Shown here piece by piece: positions 25,124 to 32,043 of a DNA stretch of 64,000 nucleotides (positions are counted from its first letter, which is position 1; the number at the start of each line of letters is the position of its first letter). The stretch spans positions 1 to 64,000 of the forward strand of contig DAOTHJ010000008.1 in assembly GCA_035447605.1 (NCBI GenBank), in the 5' to 3' direction. The DNA comes from UMGS1668 sp035447605 (GTDB lineage Bacteria > Bacillota > Clostridia > Oscillospirales > Ruminococcaceae). Both the position numbers and the translations under genes were made by a program. The notes beneath the pieces were generated by a model. It had not been told where the DNA came from. It saw only the letters and a list, made by a program, of their open reading frames with translations, and ran no database searches.

Positions 25124-26316
25124 CGACCTCTACCAGAATGATTCTTCCCAAATCAGAAAAAGCGGAGAAGAAACGAGTAGCGGCATATTGCCGGGTATCC
25201 TCATCCAGCGAGGAGCAGCTTCACAGTTGTGCCGCGCAGGTGAAATTTCACACTGAGATGCTCACCGCTGATGAGACCTGTGAGTTCGTCGGTGTATATG
25301 CCGATGAGGGTATCAGCGGTACCTCGGTCAAAAAACGGTTCCAATTTATGAAGATGATTGAGGATTGCCGTGCCGGGAAAATAGACGCCGTCATAACAAA
25401 GAGCGTGTCCAGATTCGGTAGGAACACCGTGGACACGCTTGTTTATACCCGTGAGCTGAAAATACTCGGCATTGACATATATTTCGAGAAGGAGAACCTA
25501 CATTCCACCAGTCCGGACGGCGAACTCATGCTCACCCTTATGGCGGCGTTTGCGGAGTCTGAATCCGAATCCATGTCGGAGAACATCAAATGGGGGTTGC
25601 GGGAAGCATATAAAAAAGGACAGGCGGAAAGTCTGCCTCTGGGCAAATTCTACGGCTACAAACAGGAAAACCGCACCATTTCAATTATTGAAGAAGAAGC
25701 CAAGGTCATACGGAGAATCTACGATGAGTACCTAATGGGTCTGAACAGCGCAGAAATAGCCGGAAAACTGACTGCGGAAGGAATACCGACAGAACGAGGA
25801 AATTCTGTATGGCATGAAACAGTCATAAGAAAAATCCTGCGGAATGAAAAATATATGGGTGATTCGTTGTTTCAAAAATCTTTTATAGTCAATCCGCTTT
25901 CGCACCAAAGGAAAAAGAATAAAGGCGAACTAACGCAGTACTTCGCCACTGATTCATTTCCGCCAATCGTTGATCGAACCGTCTGGAACCTGGTTCACGT
26001 AGAGGAACAGAGGCGAACGGAGTACTGCCGGGAACACGGTCTAACCCACTACGCTAACAGTTCCGAGCAGTCCCCGTTTTCCTCACGCATCGTCTGCGGC
26101 GTTTGCGGAAACACCTATCAAATGCTGACATCAAAACAACGCGATAATTATGGAAAGATATACTGGCGCTGTACCTCATTTCACGGGAACAAAGGTACAC
26201 CTAGCTTTCCAAATACAGTATCATGGGAACATCCGTATCCGCATAATAATAGTTTAAAAGCTGATATGGGAATTCTTAATGCTGATAATAGTATCAATTC
26301 GCTTGTTGAATTTTAA
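25120..26316 (+). CDS. Large serine recombinase, C-terminally truncated
   Basis: Site-specific recombinase of the large serine family, as used by clostridial mobile elements. The catalytic domain is complete: AAYCRVSSSSEEQ with the nucleophile Ser, FVGVYADEGISGTS, KIDAVITKSVSRFGRN and LMAAFAESESE. The recombinase domain (IEEEAKVIRRIYDEYL) and zinc ribbon (IVCGVCGNTYQ ... WRC) follow. After FHGNKGTP the sequence leaves the family and ends in ~36 unrelated residues (SFPNTVSWEHPYP...), so the coiled-coil and C-terminal end are lost. At 398 residues it is shorter than the usual 500-550. It overlaps the preceding chimera by 4 bases, the arrangement seen in tandem serine recombinase operons. Activity is doubtful because the lost part normally controls synapsis. 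Confidence 0.85.
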   Translation: MTTSTRMILPKSEKAEKKRVAAYCRVSSSSEEQLHSCAAQVKFHTEMLTADETCEFVGVYADEGISGTSVKKRFQFMKMIEDCRAGKIDAVITKSVSRFGRNTVDTLVYTRELKILGIDIYFEKENLHSTSPDGELMLTLMAAFAESESESMSENIKWGLREAYKKGQAESLPLGKFYGYKQENRTISIIEEEAKVIRRIYDEYLMGLNSAEIAGKLTAEGIPTERGNSVWHETVIRKILRNEKYMGDSLFQKSFIVNPLSHQRKKNKGELTQYFATDSFPPIVDRTVWNLVHVEEQRRTEYCREHGLTHYANSSEQSPFSSRIVCGVCGNTYQMLTSKQRDNYGKIYWRCTSFHGNKGTPSFPNTVSWEHPYPHNNSLKADMGILNADNSINSLVEF

Positions 26317-26563
26317 ATTTGGATTTCAGAAAGCGGTAGTGCTTACAATATGGAGTATTAGCGTTTTGCCGCGAATCAACACGGTATAGATGAGCAATTC
26401 ATGCTATTTCCTGCCGGAATAGGCTTTCTTTATCGTTCTGTTTTACCGCTAAGAGAACAAATTCCCGAAACTCCACTATCATACTTGGATATGAAATATA
26501 GCAGCTGTGATATTTTGAAACGATTTGTCGAACAATGAAACGAAAGGTCGTCGTTCCTTGACA
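26317..26563 (+). other. Remnant sequence between recombinase and repeats
   Basis: No intact gene. One frame reads DEQFMLFPAGIGFLYRSVLP and continues LREQIPETPLSYLDMKYS to a stop near 26537, interrupted upstream by stops. It looks like the end of a decayed protein of unknown family, joined to the truncated recombinase. Confidence 0.4.
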
Positions 26564-26604
26564 AATCGTTTCTTTGTATCAAAATCGCCGTGATTAGGCA
26601 CGAA
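26564..26604 (+). repeat. 42-base repeat, copy A
   Basis: Shares AATCGTTTCTTTGTATCAAA, then ATCGC, ATTA and CACGAA at matching spacing with copy B at 31832-31873. It abuts the structured repeat copy 2, whose first hairpin starts at the next base. Confidence 0.7.
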
Positions 26605-26850
26605 TTGACCGTAGCATTGATACGATGCTACGGTCAATTCTTTTATTATTCATATCAAGAAAGCTTGCAATACAAGGGATTTGCCCCACAGGGGTATTCA
26701 AAATCCGTTGTATGGCAGGCTTTTTCTGCGTTATGGGGCTTCTCCGGCATTCTTGGCTCAAGGGGCAATTTGAATACCCCTTGAGGAAAAATAAAATAGT
26801 ACTACGAAAAATAAAATGGTTCGAGGGAAAATAAAAGTGTATGATCCGCT
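26605..26850 (+). repeat. Structured ~248 bp repeat, copy 2
   Basis: Second copy of the element at 16751-16998, same orientation, 9.85 kb apart. The first hairpin (26605-26637) is identical in its 13-bp stem and differs by one loop base. The second hairpin keeps most pairs despite changes in both arms. The GGGGTATTCAAA / TTTGAATACCCC pairing is retained. The two copies bracket the prophage remnant and serine recombinases. Confidence 0.8.
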
Positions 26851-26885
26851 CTGCCCAAACACTTGATTTGATAGTGTTAGTAGGG

Positions 26886-27090
26886 CTAATCAGATTTTTT
26901 CGCCGAGTACTTCGTGGATTTCCTTCGCTTGACAGCAGCTTCGTCTTCCACGATTTCGAGGTCACCAAACCGGGCGTTCGGAGCCCCCAACGATTTTCTG
27001 CCCTATGGGATTGCGGGCACGATCCCACTCGCCGATAAAAACTTTGGATTCTTGACCTGCGTCAATTTTCTTTCGGCCTTTTGAAGGCAT
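26886..27090 (-). pseudogene. Frameshifted C-terminal fragment of an unidentified protein
   Basis: On the minus strand one frame reads FIGEWDRARNPIGQKIVGG. A run of five G then shifts into a second frame, APNARFGDLEIVEDEAAVKR, which ends in a Lys-rich tail at TAG (26886-26888). Both parts look like real protein and meet exactly at the G-run, so a 1-2 base loss there is likely. The family is not recognised. Its upstream end runs into the promoter region of the P-type ATPase operon. Confidence 0.45.
27052..27065. promoter_or_regulatory. Crp/Fnr-type operator TTGAC-N4-GTCAA, upstream of the P-type ATPase
   Basis: A perfect inverted repeat of 5-base arms with a 4-base spacer (CTGC). The layout equals the FNR/FixK-class site TTGAT-N4-ATCAA with C/G at the variable pair. 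A regulator of that class is encoded at 29717-30391. It lies ~60 bases before the ATPase start codon. Confidence 0.7.
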
Positions 27091-27124
27091 AATTAGGTTG
27101 AAAGAAAGAATGGAGGCGATAAAA

Positions 27125-29017
27125 ATGAAACAATTTGAAAGAAAGCTTCTCACCCTGACGAAACGCTACGCCGCGCCGCTCACCTTTGCCGCCGGGGCGT
27201 TGACGATCATCGGATATGCCGCCGAAAGGCTCACCGATTGGAGAGCGTTCATCCTTACGGCGTATCTTGTGGCTACGGTTTTTGCGGGGCTGCCGATTCT
27301 TTTTCGGGCTCTTACCGGTCTGCGGGTGAAAGCGGTGGGCATCGAACTTCTATTGAGCGTAGCGGTCATCGGCGCATTGTATATCGGAGAATACAGCGAG
27401 GCGGCCATCGTGACGTTCCTGTTCCAATTCGGCTCCTATCTTGAGCAGCGAACCCTCGGCAAGACGAAAAGCGCCATTAAGGCACTTACCGAGATGGCTC
27501 CGGCCACCGCTTGGCGGCTCGATTCTTCCGGCACCGTGGAAATTCCCGCGGACGACGTGGAGGAGGGCGACCGGCTGCTGGTGAAAACGGGAGGAAAAGT
27601 AGCGGTAGACGGCGTGATCGAGTCGGGAGGAGGGTATCTCGATGAATCCAGCATCAACGGAGAATCCACCCCCGCGCACAAAAGCCTCGGTGACCCGGTC
27701 TTTGCGGGCACGATTTTGGATGGCGGCACGCTGGAGATGCGCGCGACCAAGGTCGGAGAGGACACCACCTTTGCAAAAATCATCGCGCTGGTGGAGGAAG
27801 CGCAGGACGCGAAATCTCCCGCGGAACGGTTCATCGACCGCTTCGCGAGATGGTATACGCCTGCGGTGGTGGTTCTCGCGGCCATCACGTGGCTGATCAC
27901 CCGGAACCTTGACACGGCGATTACGGTTCTGGTGCTGGCCTGCCCCGGCGCTCTGGTGATCGGCGCTCCCGTAGCCAATGTGGCGGGGATCGGGCGCGGT
28001 GCCCGGAACGGCACACTGCTCAAGGGAGGCGACAGCGTTCACACGTTTGCTAAAGTGGACACGATGGTCTTTGATAAGACCGGGACGCTGACGGCGGGTC
28101 ACCCCGGCGTGACAACGCTCTATTCCTATACGGATCATGTCCAAGAAGCGCTGGAGCTTGCGGCGGCAGTGGAAAGCACGAGCGGCCACCCGCTCGGCGC
28201 CGCAATCGTAAGCTACGCAAAGGCTCGGGGCGCGGCGCCCTCGGAAACCATGCACAGCGAAGCGGTTAAAGGGCTTGGGCTTCGTGCCAAGGTAGACGGC
28301 AAGCCGGTGCTGGCGGGCAGCGCCCGCATGATGGGGGAGAACGGGATTCCGCTTACGGAAGGGCAGCGCCGAGACCTTGAGGAGGCGCAGACCCGCGGCG
28401 CCAGCACCGTTTTGCTGGCCGTAAACGGGGAAATCCTCCTGCTGTTCGCGATATCCGACGCGATCAAGCCGGGCGCGGCGCAGATGATCTCCGATCTGCA
28501 CAAGCTCGGCGTCAAACGCACGGTGATGCTCACCGGCGACAACCGTAAAACCGCCGAGGCGGTGGCGGCACAGATCGGGCTAGGCGAGGTGCGGGCGGAG
28601 CTGTTGCCGCAGGATAAATTGGCCGCGGTGAGGGCAATGCAGCGGGAAGGGCATATCGTGGCTTTTGTGGGCGACGGCATCAACGACAGCCCCGCGCTGG
28701 CCGCCGCGGATATCGGAATCGCCATGGGCGGAGGCACGGACGTGGCCGTGGAGACCTCCGATGTGGTGCTGATCCGGTCGAATCTCGAGAGCATCCCGGC
28801 CGCGCTGCGGCTTGCCAAGCGCACCGTAGGGCTCACGCGCCAGAATATCGTCATCGCGGTCGGCACGGTACTTTTGCTGCTCGCGGGCCTCTTTGCGGGC
28901 TACATTCATATGGCGAGTGGCATGTTTGTCCACGAGGCGAGCGTCCTTGTCGTGATTCTCAACGCCATGCGTCTGCTGCGTTCCGCGCAAAAAGATAATA
29001 TAGATCCAAAAACTTGA
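27125..29017 (+). CDS. P1B-type heavy-metal translocating ATPase with CPG motif
   Basis: Membrane pump that uses ATP to move transition-metal ions. 630 residues. The N-terminus lacks a metal-binding HMA domain and goes straight to transmembrane helices (residues ~15-35, 42-62, 70-110). Actuator motif INGESTP is near 180. The ion-binding helix reads LACPGALVIGAP near 275, i.e. CPG rather than CPC, CPH or SPC. Phosphorylation motif DKTGTLT, the P1B mark SGHPLGAAI and the hinge GDGINDSPALAAADIGIA are present. The ATG at 27125 has GGAGG eight bases upstream. The gene is headed by a Crp/Fnr-type box and followed by a separate HMA protein that probably replaces the missing domain. The CPG variant leaves metal specificity open; Fe, Zn or Cu are all possible. 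Confidence 0.9.
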   Translation: MKQFERKLLTLTKRYAAPLTFAAGALTIIGYAAERLTDWRAFILTAYLVATVFAGLPILFRALTGLRVKAVGIELLLSVAVIGALYIGEYSEAAIVTFLFQFGSYLEQRTLGKTKSAIKALTEMAPATAWRLDSSGTVEIPADDVEEGDRLLVKTGGKVAVDGVIESGGGYLDESSINGESTPAHKSLGDPVFAGTILDGGTLEMRATKVGEDTTFAKIIALVEEAQDAKSPAERFIDRFARWYTPAVVVLAAITWLITRNLDTAITVLVLACPGALVIGAPVANVAGIGRGARNGTLLKGGDSVHTFAKVDTMVFDKTGTLTAGHPGVTTLYSYTDHVQEALELAAAVESTSGHPLGAAIVSYAKARGAAPSETMHSEAVKGLGLRAKVDGKPVLAGSARMMGENGIPLTEGQRRDLEEAQTRGASTVLLAVNGEILLLFAISDAIKPGAAQMISDLHKLGVKRTVMLTGDNRKTAEAVAAQIGLGEVRAELLPQDKLAAVRAMQREGHIVAFVGDGINDSPALAAADIGIAMGGGTDVAVETSDVVLIRSNLESIPAALRLAKRTVGLTRQNIVIAVGTVLLLLAGLFAGYIHMASGMFVHEASVLVVILNAMRLLRSAQKDNIDPKT

Positions 29018-29027
29018 CGCGGGTCAA
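29014..29027. promoter_or_regulatory. Second Crp/Fnr-type operator TTGAC-N4-GTCAA, before the HMA gene
   Basis: Same arms as the box at 27052-27065 with spacer GCGG. It overlaps the ATPase stop codon. A likely -10 (GATAGAAT region) lies about 25 bases downstream, a spacing that suits activation by a bound Fnr-class dimer. Confidence 0.7.
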
Positions 29028-29088
29028 GGAAATTGCTTAAAATGATGATAGAATGACATTGTAGTCTGAAAGAGAGGGAGGAACCATC

Positions 29089-29304
29089 ATGAAAAAAGTG
29101 ACGATGCAGTTGGAGCAGCTCGTTTGCCCCACTTGCGCCCAGAAGATTGAGACCGCCTTGAAAAACGCGCCCGGCGTGGAATCGGTCGCCGTTCTGTTTA
29201 ATTCCAGTAAGGCGAAAGTGCAATATGATGAAGAGACGACGGAGCCGGAGGCGCTTGCCGCGGTGGTGCGCAATCTCGGTTACGACGTGCTGAAACTGAT
29301 ATAA
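29089..29304 (+). CDS. Heavy-metal-associated (HMA) domain protein, CopZ-like metallochaperone
   Basis: A 71-residue HMA ferredoxin-like fold protein. The metal site is CPTC (residues ~15-18) in the loop after strand 1, followed by KIETALKNAPGVESVAV and KAKVQYDEETTEPEALAAVV, the family pattern. It would carry a metal ion to or from the adjacent P-type ATPase, which lacks its own HMA domain. The usual first Met of MxCxxC is replaced (LVCPTC), a common variation. GGGAGGAACC precedes the ATG, and its own operator and promoter lie upstream, so it may be made at a higher level than the pump. Confidence 0.88.
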   Translation: MKKVTMQLEQLVCPTCAQKIETALKNAPGVESVAVLFNSSKAKVQYDEETTEPEALAAVVRNLGYDVLKLI

Positions 29305-29324
29305 AGAAAAGAGGAGAAAGAATC

Positions 29325-29645
29325 ATGTCTGACAAAAAAGATACTTTTGAAACTTACCCGCCATCCGTTCGCGCCGCTTTTTATGAGCTGGAGGTCGTTC
29401 TGCCGGTGGTACGGCGCGTGCACGGGGACGCGCATCCCGAGCTCGAAGAGGTCGGCCGGCTGGTCGGAGAGCTTAAAACGGGGCTATCCGAAGGAGCCGG
29501 CCGCGGCGAGCTGCGCGGAATTCTCGACGAGCTTCGCAAGGTTACCGGCGGATACGCCATCCCTGCCGACGCCTGCGGCGGCTACCAAAAGGAATGCCGT
29601 CTGCTCTCGCAGATCGACGCCGGCATCCGCTCGGTAACGGAATGA
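29325..29645 (+). CDS. Small helical protein with hemerythrin/RIC-like VHG-x2-HPEL motif
   Basis: A 106-residue helical protein. The segment LPVVRRVHGDAHPELEEVGRL resembles the helix of hemerythrin-like RIC/YtfE iron-sulfur repair proteins that contributes His and Glu to the di-iron site. Two Cys follow (ACGGYQKEC). It is too short for a full four-helix hemerythrin, so it may be a relative, a domain fragment or an unrelated small metal-binding protein. It starts 20 bases after the HMA gene with AAAAGAGGAGAAAG upstream and is surely in that transcript. A role in metal or redox stress fits the neighbours but is inference. Confidence 0.65.
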   Translation: MSDKKDTFETYPPSVRAAFYELEVVLPVVRRVHGDAHPELEEVGRLVGELKTGLSEGAGRGELRGILDELRKVTGGYAIPADACGGYQKECRLLSQIDAGIRSVTE

Positions 29646-29716
29646 GAAGATAAACGGCCGGCGAACGCCGGTTTGCCGGCCGCTCGACGCCATATCATCA
29701 GGGGGGGGAAAACGTC

Positions 29717-30391
29717 ATGCCAGATCACGTCTGCACAGGTCACGTCTGCGCGGAATTGGTGCCCATTTTTAATCATCTCGACCATGAGAGCTTGGTGAAA
29801 ATCAGCGGGATCACGCAGCACCGGCATTTCCGCCGGGGAGAGACGGTGTTTTCACCGGGCCGGCAAAGCGGGCTGATCATTCTTTCCCGCGGCAGGGTCA
29901 AGGTCTATCAGCTTTCCGGCTCGGGAAAAGAGCAGCTCCTGCGCGTTTTGGAGCCGGGCGACTTCTTTGGGGAAGAGACCCTGTTCGGCGCTGAAAATCC
30001 GGCCGATTTCGGAGAGGCGCTGGCGAATCTGGAAGTCTGTGCCATCGGGCGGGAAGATTTCATGAATCTTTTGGCGCAGTATCCGTCGATCAGCATCAAA
30101 CTGCTGGAGGAATACAACCGGCGTCTGGTCGCGGCGGAGCGCCTTGTCACCAGCACGGCGACCGAACCCGTCGCGTCCCGCCTGGCCGGGTATCTGCTGG
30201 ATTTGAGGAAGGTGGCCGAGTCGAACGAAGTGACGCTTCCGCTCTCCATGAAAGAACTGGCCGCGTTTTTGGGGACGACCCCCGAGACGCTGTCCCGCAG
30301 GATGGCGAAACTTGAGGAAGAGGGCCTTTTGGAGCGAAGCGGCAAACGGATCCGCATTTTACGCCCCGAGGCGATTGATGAAATAGAATAG
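29717..30391 (+). CDS. Crp/Fnr-family transcriptional regulator
   Basis: A 224-residue one-component regulator. An N-terminal HVCTGHVC stretch (Cys5, His8, Cys10) could hold a metal or iron-sulfur cluster. The cyclic-nucleotide-binding-type beta barrel follows (HFRRGETVFSPGRQSG, LIILSRGRVKVY, EPGDFFGEETLF). A dimer helix leads to a winged helix with recognition helix TTPETLSRRMAKLEEEG near 190. The SR within ETLSRR corresponds to the DNA-contacting residues of FNR/FixK. It lies 3' of the ATPase-HMA group, and two boxes of the FNR class stand before those genes, so it is their likely regulator. A run of nine G before the start serves as ribosome site. Oxygen, nitric oxide or metal could be the signal. 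Confidence 0.88.
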   Translation: MPDHVCTGHVCAELVPIFNHLDHESLVKISGITQHRHFRRGETVFSPGRQSGLIILSRGRVKVYQLSGSGKEQLLRVLEPGDFFGEETLFGAENPADFGEALANLEVCAIGREDFMNLLAQYPSISIKLLEEYNRRLVAAERLVTSTATEPVASRLAGYLLDLRKVAESNEVTLPLSMKELAAFLGTTPETLSRRMAKLEEEGLLERSGKRIRILRPEAIDEIE

Positions 30392-30446
30392 CCGCTCGGT
30401 GGCTCAGTGGGCATTGCTTAGAATAGATTGAGGGGAATGGCTCAGT

Positions 30447-30815
30447 ATGGCACTTCAAATCAAACGAATCTATGATCCTTTTGAGGAAAGCGACGGGGTC
30501 CGTTTGCTGGTGGACCGACTATGGCCGCGGGGGATTTCCAAAGAAAACGCGCGCCTTGACGGGTGGCTTAAAGAATTGGCTCCCAGCCGCCAGCTCCGGA
30601 TGTGGTTTGGGCATAGAGCGGAGCTTTTTGCGGAGTTCTCCGTACGGTATCGCGCCGAGATGGAAGCGAGCGCCGAGGCGCAGGCGGCGATCCGACGGAT
30701 CCTTCTTCAAAGCGGGCAAATGACGGTCACCCTGCTGTATGGGGCAAAAGACCCAATAATCAACCAAGCGGCCGTGCTCAAGGCCTATCTGGACGAAAAA
30801 ACAAAATCGATCTGA
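30447..30815 (+). CDS. DUF488 family protein
   Basis: A 122-residue protein of the DUF488 (YeaO-like) family. Diagnostic stretches are IKRIYDPFEESDGVRLLVDR, LWPRGISKENARLDGWLKEL, the APSRQLRMWFGH segment and TLLYGAKDP near the C-terminus. The biochemical function is not established; members often sit beside stress or detoxification genes. It follows the Crp/Fnr gene by 55 bases, with a possible -10 in ATTGCTTAGAATAG before it. It lacks the palindromic box seen upstream of the pump. Confidence 0.85.
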   Translation: MALQIKRIYDPFEESDGVRLLVDRLWPRGISKENARLDGWLKELAPSRQLRMWFGHRAELFAEFSVRYRAEMEASAEAQAAIRRILLQSGQMTVTLLYGAKDPIINQAAVLKAYLDEKTKSI

Positions 30816-30889
30816 CTTGGCGCAGGCGGCATCGTTTGAGTTTAGAAAGAAAAATTTACGGCAAAAACGAAAATCATCCGGTTTTTGGC

Positions 30890-30918
30890 TTGCAATTCCA
30901 AAAGCGCGGTGTTACAAT
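30890..30918 (+). promoter_or_regulatory. Promoter of the short-chain dehydrogenase gene
   Basis: TTGCAA (30890-30895), 17-base spacer, TACAAT (30913-30918). Good sigma-A match, 66 bases before the start codon. Confidence 0.65.
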
Positions 30919-30983
30919 CATGTTGTAGAAATGATATCGATTCCTAATACATAACCATTACCAATAAGAAAGAAGGGAACGAC

Positions 30984-31742
30984 ATGAAATTACAGAATCA
31001 AGTTGCCGTCATAACAGGGGCGGCCTCGGGCATGGGGAAGGCAATTGCCGAACTCTTCGCCAAGGAGGGCGCGAAAGTGGTCGCGGCCGACCTCAATTTT
31101 GAGGGAGCAAAAGCCACGGCCGAAGAGATCGTTGCCGCGGGTGGAAAGGCTTTGGCCATCGCGGTCGATGTATCCAAGGAGGATGACGTATCCGCCATGA
31201 TTGACGCCGCCGTAGCCAATTACGGCACACTCGATATCCTGATCAATAATGCCGGCATTATGGATGATTTTTCCCCCGCCGCCGACGTCACCGATACACG
31301 ATGGGAGCGGGTCTTCGCGGTCAATTCCACCGGCGTGATGCGCGCCACTCGAAAGGCGCTCAGTGTCTTTTTGCCTAAGAAAAGCGGGGTTATTATCAAC
31401 GTGGCCTCGATCGGCGGCCTGCAGGGTGCGCGGGCAGGAGCAGCATATACCGCCTCCAAGCATGCGGTCATCGGATTTACCAAAAATACCGCTTTCCAGT
31501 ACGGCAAGGAAGGTATTCGCTGCAATGCGATTGCCCCGGGAGCGGTCGAGACGAACATTGCCGCCTCGATGGGCGCCATTAACAAAGCCGGTATGGAGAG
31601 AGGGATGCCTGGTATGGCGCTCAATTTGCGCACCGGCCAGCCCGAAGAGATCGCCGCGGTCGCCCTCTTCCTCGCGAGCGACGATTCCAGCTTCATCAAC
31701 GGCGCGGTTTTAGTCGCCGACGGCGGCTGGACTGCTTATTAA
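30984..31742 (+). CDS. Short-chain dehydrogenase/reductase (SDR)
   Basis: A 252-residue classical SDR using NAD(P)H to oxidise or reduce a hydroxyl/carbonyl substrate. Cofactor motif TGAASGMGKAIA (residues ~11-22), Asp near the end of strand 2 (AADLNF), INNAGI near 87, catalytic Ser in NVASIGG near 138, and YTASK with Tyr and Lys near 151-155. The C-terminal ending INGAVLVADGGWTAY is typical of the FabG/glucose-dehydrogenase-like branch. The Asp after strand 2 suggests a preference for NAD(H). Substrate is unknown. AAGGGAACGAC precedes the ATG and a terminator follows the stop. Confidence 0.9.
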   Translation: MKLQNQVAVITGAASGMGKAIAELFAKEGAKVVAADLNFEGAKATAEEIVAAGGKALAIAVDVSKEDDVSAMIDAAVANYGTLDILINNAGIMDDFSPAADVTDTRWERVFAVNSTGVMRATRKALSVFLPKKSGVIINVASIGGLQGARAGAAYTASKHAVIGFTKNTAFQYGKEGIRCNAIAPGAVETNIAASMGAINKAGMERGMPGMALNLRTGQPEEIAAVALFLASDDSSFINGAVLVADGGWTAY

Positions 31743-31761
31743 AAGTTTTTAGAAGTCTCAC

Positions 31762-31796
31762 AAAAGCGCCGCCTTGCTTTAGGGCACCGCTTTTTT
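31762..31796 (+). terminator. Terminator of the SDR gene
   Basis: AAAAGCG (31762-31768) pairs with CGCTTTT (31788-31794), with partial inner pairing, and ends in T6. Confidence 0.75.
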
Positions 31797-31831
31797 ATTA
31801 CCGTGAAATGAAAAGGCGGCGTTTCGTGATC

Positions 31832-31873
31832 AATCGTTTCTTTGTATCAAAATCGCTTTTATTAAACACGAAT
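31832..31873 (+). repeat. 42-base repeat, copy B
   Basis: Matches copy A at 26564-26604 in its first 24 bases and again at ATTA and CACGAA. As in copy A, a perfect hairpin starts right after it. Confidence 0.7.
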
Positions 31874-31920
31874 AAAGAAAAGGAACCGTATTGTTGTGCG
31901 GTTCCTTTTCTTTGTTATTT
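31874..31920. terminator. Hairpin directly after repeat copy B
   Basis: A perfect 15-bp stem (31874-31888 with 31899-31913, AAAGAAAAGGAACCG) with T-rich tail. With no gene between it and the SDR terminator it looks part of a repeat unit. Confidence 0.7.
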
Positions 31921-31961
31921 ATTCACCGACACCGGAGGTGACACCACTTTTTTGATTGTCT

Positions 31962-31986
31962 GCCCGCGAGATCACGGGCTTTTTTG
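31962..31986. terminator. Short GC hairpin with T-tract
   Basis: GCCCG (31962-31966) pairs with CGGGC (31975-31979), followed by T6. It is the third hairpin in the gene-free stretch 31743-32043, which otherwise holds only the repeat copy. Confidence 0.6.
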
Positions 31987-32043
31987 TTTTTCTGATAGTG
32001 TGTGCCAACAGACGTTTTGCAGCGCGGAGAATCTGCCGGAACG

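Noticed and set aside
27350..28501. 383-codon minus-strand frame inside the P-type ATPase
   Set aside because: The ATPase frame has all catalytic motifs; the opposite frame is low-complexity Arg/Gly-rich sequence.
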